DNA from: Actinomycetota bacterium
GTDB lineage: Bacteria > Actinomycetota > Acidimicrobiia > IMCC26256 > JAENVU01
Assembly (NCBI GenBank): GCA_016870395.1
Contig: VGBT01000013.1
Coordinates: 1-62,133 of the forward strand
Reading direction: 5' to 3'
Length of the DNA stretch: 62,133 bases
Position 1 is the first letter of the stretch, and the number at the start of each line of letters is the position of its first letter. Position numbers and translations under genes: made by a program. Under the pieces are notes generated by a model. That model searched no databases and was not told where the DNA came from. It worked only from the letters and a program-made list of their open reading frames with translations. Of the stretch, positions 57,640 to 62,133 are shown piece by piece.

Positions 57640-59241
57640 TCAGGCGAGCTCGATGACCCGGGTGACCGCGACCGCGTCGAGGAACCGTCGGTCGTGGGTG
57701 ACCAGCAGCAGCGTGCCGTCGTAGCCGTCGAGCGCAAGCTCGAGCTGCTCGATCGCCTCGAGGTCCAGGTGGTTCGTCGGCTCGTCGAGCACCAGGCAAT
57801 TGACGCCCGCCGCCATCAGCGCGGCGAGCGTCGCCCGGCTGCGCTCACCCGGCGACAACGCCTCGCCGGGGCGCTCTACGTCGGTGGCGCTCAGCCCGAA
57901 CTTCGCCAGGAGTGAGCGCGACGCCGACCGATCGAGGCCGGTGTCGGCCCGGAACGTGTCGACGAGCCCCTCGGGGCCGGCATACCGGCCGCGTGACTGC
58001 TCCATCTCGCCCACCCGAACGCCAGGACCGAGCCAGCGCCGCCCGGCCGCCAACGGCAGCTCGCCGAGGAGAGCGCGCAGCAGTGTCGTCTTGCCCGCGC
58101 CGTTCGGACCCAGGATCGCTACGCGCTCCTGCCAACCGACTTCGAGATCGATCGGCCCTAGCGTGAACCCGCCGCGCTGCACCACCGCGCCGTCGAGGCG
58201 CACTACCACGTCGCCGCTGCGCGCCTGGGGTGCGAGCTGCATCCGGAGCTGCCAGCCCTCCCACGGCTTCTCGACCGTCTCGAGGCGGGCCATGGCCCGC
58301 TCCGTCATCTTCGCCTTCGCCGCGAGCTGCTCGCTTCGCTGTGCCTTGGCGTGGCGGATGAACTTGTCGGTCTCCCCGCTCTTGCCGACCTTGCGGCGGC
58401 CGGCCTCCGACCAAGCCTTCTGCGTGCGCGCGCGGTCGAGCAGGGCGGCCCGCTTGGCCCGGTAGTCGTCGTAGCGTGCGTACTGCTGGGAGCGGGCCAG
58501 CTCCCTGGCCGCGACGTAGTCGCTCCACCCGCCCGCGTACTCGACGGCGCGGTGCGTCTCCTCCTGTACCTCGATGATGCGCTCGACGGCGCGGTCGAGG
58601 AACGCACGGTCGTGCGAGACCACGACCACGCCGCTCGACGTGGTCGCCACGAAGCGCTCGAGCCGGTCGAGCCCGGCGAAGTCGAGGTTGTTCGTCGGCT
58701 CGTCGAGCAGCAGGACGTCGAAGCGGCTCAACAGGATCGCGGCGAGCGCAGCGCGCGCCGCCTGACCACCCGAGAGCGACCCGACCTCGACGTCGAGGCG
58801 ATCGGCCGGCAGACCGACGTCGGCGAGCGTGGCGCCGGCACGCGCGTCGAGGTCGTCGCCGCCGAGCGCCAGGAACCGCTCCAGCGCATCGGTGTACGCG
58901 TCCACCTGGTCAGGCGCCCCGGCGAGCGCCTCCGTGCAGCGATCCAGCTCGGCGCCGGCAGCGGCGACGCCGGTACGGCGCGCGAGGTAGGCCCGGAGCG
59001 TCTCACCCGGGCAAGCGTCGGGCTCCTGAGGGAGGTACCCGACCGACAAGGTCCCGGGGGCACGCTCGACGCGTCCGGCGTCGGGCACGAGCTCACCTGC
59101 CAGGACTCGCAACAGGGTCGTCTTGCCGATGCCGTTGGGCCCGACGACCCCGAGCCGCCGTCCGCCCGCGACCGAGCAGCTGACGTCGGCGAGGACGGTC
59201 CGGCCACCGAGCGACAACGAGACGTTCCGGGCCGACAGCAC
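57640..59241 (-). CDS. ABC-F family ATP-binding protein (EttA/Uup/antibiotic-resistance type)
   Basis: 533 residues, ATG 59241. Two ABC domains without membrane segments: Walker A GPNGIGKTTLLRVLAG and GPNGAGKTTLLRALLG, signatures LSGGQAARAALAA and LSPGERSRATLAALM, Walker B VLLLDEPTNNLDF and CLVLDEPTNHLDL. The inter-domain linker (~220-300) is charged and helical, as in ribosome-associated ABC-F proteins. It probably acts on translation. Whether it is housekeeping or gives antibiotic protection cannot be told; no arm insertion typical of EttA is evident. Confidence 0.92.
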   Translation of the reverse strand: MLSARNVSLSLGGRTVLADVSCSVAGGRRLGVVGPNGIGKTTLLRVLAGELVPDAGRVERAPGTLSVGYLPQEPDACPGETLRAYLARRTGVAAAGAELDRCTEALAGAPDQVDAYTDALERFLALGGDDLDARAGATLADVGLPADRLDVEVGSLSGGQAARAALAAILLSRFDVLLLDEPTNNLDFAGLDRLERFVATTSSGVVVVSHDRAFLDRAVERIIEVQEETHRAVEYAGGWSDYVAARELARSQQYARYDDYRAKRAALLDRARTQKAWSEAGRRKVGKSGETDKFIRHAKAQRSEQLAAKAKMTERAMARLETVEKPWEGWQLRMQLAPQARSGDVVVRLDGAVVQRGGFTLGPIDLEVGWQERVAILGPNGAGKTTLLRALLGELPLAAGRRWLGPGVRVGEMEQSRGRYAGPEGLVDTFRADTGLDRSASRSLLAKFGLSATDVERPGEALSPGERSRATLAALMAAGVNCLVLDEPTNHLDLEAIEQLELALDGYDGTLLLVTHDRRFLDAVAVTRVIELA

Positions 59242-59275
59242 GACCGCCGACCTTATTCGCCTCCCTCACCCCCCT

Positions 59276-59328
59276 CCCGGGATTGTGCGTCCAGGAGCGG
59301 TATGCGCTCCTCTCGCAACAATCCCGGG
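59276..59328 (+). repeat. Nested palindromic repeat, family 1, copy D
   Basis: Best-formed copy: CCCGGGATTGT ... ACAATCCCGGG perfect 11-bp outer arms, GTGCG/CGCA extension with one bulge, inner AGGAGCG-gtatg-CGCTCCT. 19 nt downstream of the glutathione peroxidase stop (minus strand) and just upstream of the ABC-F start. Confidence 0.8.
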
Positions 59329-59346
59329 GCGGGGCTGGGCTGGGGC

Positions 59347-59838
59347 TCAGTTCGGGAGCTGGGCCTCGATCGCCGCGACGAGCACCGGGTCCTCGGGCGT
59401 GACCGTCGGGCTGAACCGGGCGACCACCTCGCCGGCGGGCGACACGAGGAACTTCTCGAAGTTCCACCGGACGTCGCCGGTGTGCCCGTCGGCGCCGTCG
59501 GCCGTGGTGGTGAGGCGCGCGTAGAGGGCGTGGCGGCCGTCGCCGTTCACCTCGACCTTCTCGAGCAGCGGGAACGTCACCCCGTAGTTGACCGTGCAGA
59601 ACTCGCTGATCTCGTCGGCGGTACCCGGCTCCTGTTCGGCGAACTGGTTGCACGGGAAGCCGAGAACCGTGAACCCGCGAGCGGAGTAGGTGTCGTAGAG
59701 GCGCTGCAGACCCTCGTACTGCGGGGTCAGGCCGCAACGAGACGCGACGTTGACGATCAGCACGGCCTGCCCTTCGTACTCGCCGAGATCGGCCGCGCTC
59801 CCGTCGAGCGCGTTGAGGTTCACGTCATAGACGGCCAC
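59347..59838 (-). CDS. Glutathione peroxidase-family peroxidase (Cys type)
   Basis: 163 residues, GTG 59838 with AAAGGAAA upstream. Catalytic Cys35 in VASRCGLTPQYEGL, Gln65 in FPCNQFAEQEPG, and the Trp of RWNFEKFLVS. Cys replaces selenocysteine, even though this genome seems to decode Sec elsewhere in the window. Bacterial homologues reduce lipid and hydrogen peroxides, mostly with thioredoxin. It lies between repeat copy D and an SDR gene. Confidence 0.92.
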   Translation of the reverse strand: MAVYDVNLNALDGSAADLGEYEGQAVLIVNVASRCGLTPQYEGLQRLYDTYSARGFTVLGFPCNQFAEQEPGTADEISEFCTVNYGVTFPLLEKVEVNGDGRHALYARLTTTADGADGHTGDVRWNFEKFLVSPAGEVVARFSPTVTPEDPVLVAAIEAQLPN

Positions 59839-59874
59839 GAGATCGGTTTCCTTTCGGGTGGGGGCCCGCTCAGC

Positions 59875-60666
59875 CTAGCGCCCCTGCACCCGACACACGG
59901 TCCGCTGCATCGTCCACTCGACCGGCCCGCGCACGAGTCCACCGACGCGCGCCAGCAGGGCCGTCGCGAGGTCGGCCGTGATGACGGCCCGTTCGCGCTC
60001 GATGCCTCGGGCGATCGCCTCGCCGATCGCCTCGGCCGACTTGGGCGCGATCCCGCCCGACACCGCCGCGGTCTCCCGCGGCTTGATGCGGTTCTCGGCC
60101 TCGAAGCCCGGCGTCTCGGTGTCGGGCGGGAAGACACACCCCACATAAATGCCGCGGTGCCCGTACTCGGCCCGAAGCGCGTCGCAGAGCCCCCGCACGG
60201 CGTACTTCGTCGGTCCGTAGGCACCGAAGCCGAACACGCCGAGCAGCCCCGCGGTGCTCGACACCCCGACGATGCCACCGCGGCCGCGATCGAGCATCGG
60301 GGGCAGCAATGCCTTGATCGCGTGCACGGTGCCCAGGTAGTTGAGCTCCATCTGGGCCCGGAAGACCTCGATGTCGAGGGCGTCGAAGTAGCCCGGATGC
60401 GACGCCCCCGCGCTGGTCACGAGGAGGTCGGCGGGGCCCTGTTCCGCGACAAGGCGGCCCAGCGCGGCCGCCAGCCCGTCGGCGTCGGTGACGTCGGCAG
60501 GCACGGCGACCGAGCCGGTGATCGACACGCCGGCCGCGGCCAACCTGTCGGGGTCACGGGCGACGAGCGAGACCCGGGCTCCGCGTGACGCGAGGGCACG
60601 GGCCGTCGCCAACCCGATTCCCTGCGACCCGCCGGTGACGACCGCGTGGGCGTCGGCGAGCCGCAC
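59875..60666 (-). CDS. SDR-family NAD(P)-dependent oxidoreductase
   Basis: 263 residues, GTG 60666. Cofactor motif TGGSQGIGLATARALA (12-27) with ARDPDRL (Arg favours NADP), LVTSAGAS in the NNAG position, catalytic VSSTAGLLG, YGPTKYAVRGLCDAL (Tyr and Lys). The pattern (GYFDALDIEVFRAQM, C-terminal TAVSGGIAPKSAEAIGEAIA) resembles 3-ketodihydrosphingosine reductase-like SDRs, but substrate is uncertain. Upstream small membrane-protein gene 17 bp away. Confidence 0.88.
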   Translation of the reverse strand: MRLADAHAVVTGGSQGIGLATARALASRGARVSLVARDPDRLAAAGVSITGSVAVPADVTDADGLAAALGRLVAEQGPADLLVTSAGASHPGYFDALDIEVFRAQMELNYLGTVHAIKALLPPMLDRGRGGIVGVSSTAGLLGVFGFGAYGPTKYAVRGLCDALRAEYGHRGIYVGCVFPPDTETPGFEAENRIKPRETAAVSGGIAPKSAEAIGEAIARGIERERAVITADLATALLARVGGLVRGPVEWTMQRTVCRVQGR

Positions 60667-60682
60667 TTCCCGCTCCTTGGCC

Positions 60683-61081
60683 CTAGCCGACCACCTTGGC
60701 CTTGAGCCGCTCGAACTCCGCGTCGTCGATGACGCCCTTGGCCTTCAGGTCGGCGAGGCGCCCCAACTCGTCGGCCGGGCTCGCGGCGGTCCCTACGGCT
60801 TCACGGATGTAGGCCCTCGACGCGGCGTCCTGCTCCTTGGCGGCCTCCATCGCGTGCTCGCTCATCTTGTGCCCGCGCGCGATGAGGTACACGAACACGC
60901 CGATGAACGGCAGGAGGATCACAAAGATCACCCAGACCGCCTTGACCCACCCATTGAGGTCGTGACTGCGGAAGATGTCCGAGAACACCATGATCAGCAG
61001 CCAGATCAAGATAAAGAAGGAGAAGAACCAGATCATCGTCCAGAGGACCTCACCGGTCCCCCACTCAGCTCCGAGTGTCAT
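60683..61081 (-). CDS. Membrane protein with PLDc_N and SHOCT domains
   Basis: 132 residues from ATG 61081 with GGAGG upstream. Two transmembrane helices (TMIWFFSFFILIWLLIMVFS and AVWVIFVILLPFIGVFVYLI), forming a PLDc_N-like segment. The C-terminal SHOCT motif is DELGRLADLKAKGVIDDAEFERLKAKVV. Such proteins are small oligomeric membrane proteins of unknown function. A linker of charged residues (HKMSEHAMEAAKEQDAASRA) joins the two parts. Possibly cotranscribed with the SDR. Confidence 0.85.
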   Translation of the reverse strand: MTLGAEWGTGEVLWTMIWFFSFFILIWLLIMVFSDIFRSHDLNGWVKAVWVIFVILLPFIGVFVYLIARGHKMSEHAMEAAKEQDAASRAYIREAVGTAASPADELGRLADLKAKGVIDDAEFERLKAKVVG

Positions 61082-61148
61082 GCAGTCAAACCTCCGAGAG
61101 TGCGCTGTTCGGGCCCGCATACTAGCGAGAAGCCCGGGCAGAGCGGTG

Positions 61149-62133
61149 CTATCCCGGGGTGATCATCCCCGCAGGCCGCACCGTGGCGTCGAACTCCTCG
61201 ACAGTGAGGTACCCGAGTGCGAGCGCCGCCTCACGCAGCGTGGTCCCCTCGTGGTGTGCCTTCTTCGCGATGGCCGCGGCCTTGTCGTAGCCGATCACCG
61301 GGTTGAGCGCAGTGACGACCATCAGCGACTCGCGAACGTACTGGTCGATGCGCTCGCGGTTCGGCTCGAGGCCCTCGATGCAGAAACGCCGGAAGTTGTC
61401 GCACGCGTCGCTCAGCAGGTCGACGGAGTGCAGGTAGTTGAAGATCATCACCGGCTTGAACACGTTGAGCTCGAAGTTGCCCATCGAGCCAGCGATTCCG
61501 ACGGCGGCGTCGTTGCCGAGCACCTGCACGCACACCATGGTGAGCGCCTCTGACTGGGTGGGGTTCACCTTGCCCGGCATGATCGAGCTCCCGGGCTCGT
61601 TCTCGGGCAACAGCAGCTCGCCGAGGCCGGCGCGAGGTCCCGAGCCCAGCCAGCGGATGTCGTTCGCGATCTTCATCAGGCTCGCGGCGAGCGTGCGCAC
61701 GGCCCCGCTGGCGAAGACGACGTCGTCGTGCGCGGCCAGCGCCGCGAACTTGTTGGGTGCCGACCGGAAGGGAAGGCCGGTGAGCTCGGCGATCTTGTCC
61801 GCGGCGCGCTGCGCGAACTCGGGGTGCGTGTTGAGTCCGGTCCCGACGGCCGTGCCGCCGATCGCGAGGTCGTAGAGACCCTCGATCGCGTCCTCGATGC
61901 GCGCGATGTCGGCGTCGAGCTGCGCGACGTAGCCGGACATCTCCTGGCCGAGCGTGAGCGGGACCGCGTCTTGAAGGTGGGTGCGGCCGATCTTCACGAT
62001 GTCGGCGAACGCCTTCGCCTTCGCGTCGAGCGCGTCGCGCAACGCACGCACTGATGGCACCAGCTCGTTGCAAGTCTCCTCCACCGCGGCGATGTTCATC
62101 GCGGTGGGGAACGTGTCGTTCGAGCTCTGCGAC
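61149..62133 (-). CDS. fumC: Class II fumarate hydratase (FumC), 5' partial
   Basis: 327 residues visible; the N-terminus is beyond the window edge. The edge reads [16 protein letters not shown], the conserved substrate-binding region. [30 protein letters not shown], and the superfamily signature [15 protein letters not shown] (catalytic Ser loop) are intact, followed by [41 protein letters not shown], here split by convention. Converts fumarate to malate in the TCA cycle; aspartase is the alternative, but the [15 protein letters not shown] string favours fumarase. Confidence 0.93.
   Translation of the reverse strand, partial: SQSSNDTFPTAMNIAAVEETCNELVPSVRALRDALDAKAKAFADIVKIGRTHLQDAVPLTLGQEMSGYVAQLDADIARIEDAIEGLYDLAIGGTAVGTGLNTHPEFAQRAADKIAELTGLPFRSAPNKFAALAAHDDVVFASGAVRTLAASLMKIANDIRWLGSGPRAGLGELLLPENEPGSSIMPGKVNPTQSEALTMVCVQVLGNDAAVGIAGSMGNFELNVFKPVMIFNYLHSVDLLSDACDNFRRFCIEGLEPNRERIDQYVRESLMVVTALNPVIGYDKAAAIAKKAHHEGTTLREAALALGYLTVEEFDATVRPAGMITPG

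Noticed and set aside
57584-59328. CRISPR array
   Set aside because: The repeats are single palindromic units nearly 2 kb apart, without regular spacers; no cas genes.

Overview
The window looks like one stretch of chromosome from a very GC-rich actinobacterium. The best guess is an uncultured, soil- or water-type member of the Acidimicrobiia. This rests on high GC, frequent GTG starts, 1-4 nt overlapping start/stop codons, and dense acyl-CoA, CaiB/BaiF and WS/DGAT lipid-type gene content; no marker gene fixes the taxon. Both edges cut a gene. No rRNA, tRNA, CRISPR array, prophage or intact transposase was seen. No gene-free stretch exceeds about 300 bp once two decayed genes (7691-8197 and 18008-18516) are counted.

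Layout. 1-6638: a beta-oxidation-type operon (ketosynthase-like/DUF35 protein, SCP-x-type thiolase, enoyl-CoA hydratase, SDR, two acyl-CoA dehydrogenases) resembling steroid or branched side-chain degradation modules. 6718-8197: a small HTH/nucleotidyltransferase pair and a dead beta-propeller lipoprotein gene. 8245-12137: HyuB/HyuA-type hydantoinase/carboxylase subunits. 12358-18771: small protein, M15 peptidase lipoprotein, GMC oxidoreductase with its small subunit, fatty-acid desaturase, HAD hydrolase, VOC protein, broken GNAT, cold-shock protein. 18888-25980 (minus): acyl-CoA dehydrogenase, acyl-CoA synthetase, CoA-transferase, a GrdB/PrdB-like selenoprotein, sulfatase. 26065-30446 (plus): TetR regulator, DUF1330, MBL hydrolase, amidohydrolase-like protein, unknown protein, nitroreductase. 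30478-35438 (minus): hydroxyacid dehydrogenase, UGSC companion protein, UGSC selenoprotein, ferredoxin, then isomerase, SDR and MaoC. 35594: TetR regulator. 36367-57556: three ABC importers (two oligopeptide type, one branched-chain amino-acid type) interspersed with PIG-L deacetylase, WS/DGAT acyltransferase, esterase and an ArfB-like release factor. 57640-62133 (minus): ABC-F protein, glutathione peroxidase, SDR, SHOCT membrane protein, fumarase C.

Two signals stand out. First, two genes are interrupted by an in-frame UGA exactly where known selenoprotein families carry selenocysteine: a UPLC motif in a glycine/proline-reductase selenoprotein B relative (23190-24353), and the diagnostic UGSC motif in a UGSC-family protein (32518-33060). 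A conventional gene caller would split or lose both. Second, a 16-bp palindrome, CTGAC-N6-GTCAG, recurs at nine promoter regions, with a tenth, weaker copy in tandem. It lies upstream of the SDR/ACAD operon, hyuBA, the GMC operon, the acyl-CoA synthetase, the ferredoxin-UGSC operon, maoC/tetR and all three ABC importers. The tandem copies sit next to the TetR gene at 35594, which is therefore the natural candidate regulator. Together these suggest a locally clustered regulon for uptake and CoA-dependent breakdown of an unidentified lipid or cyclic substrate, with selenoenzyme steps.

Other structure: a four-copy nested palindromic repeat immediately after stop codons, a second two-copy palindrome, a nested palindrome that encodes the tail of the desaturase, and a compensated double frameshift that hides the catalytic serine of an esterase.
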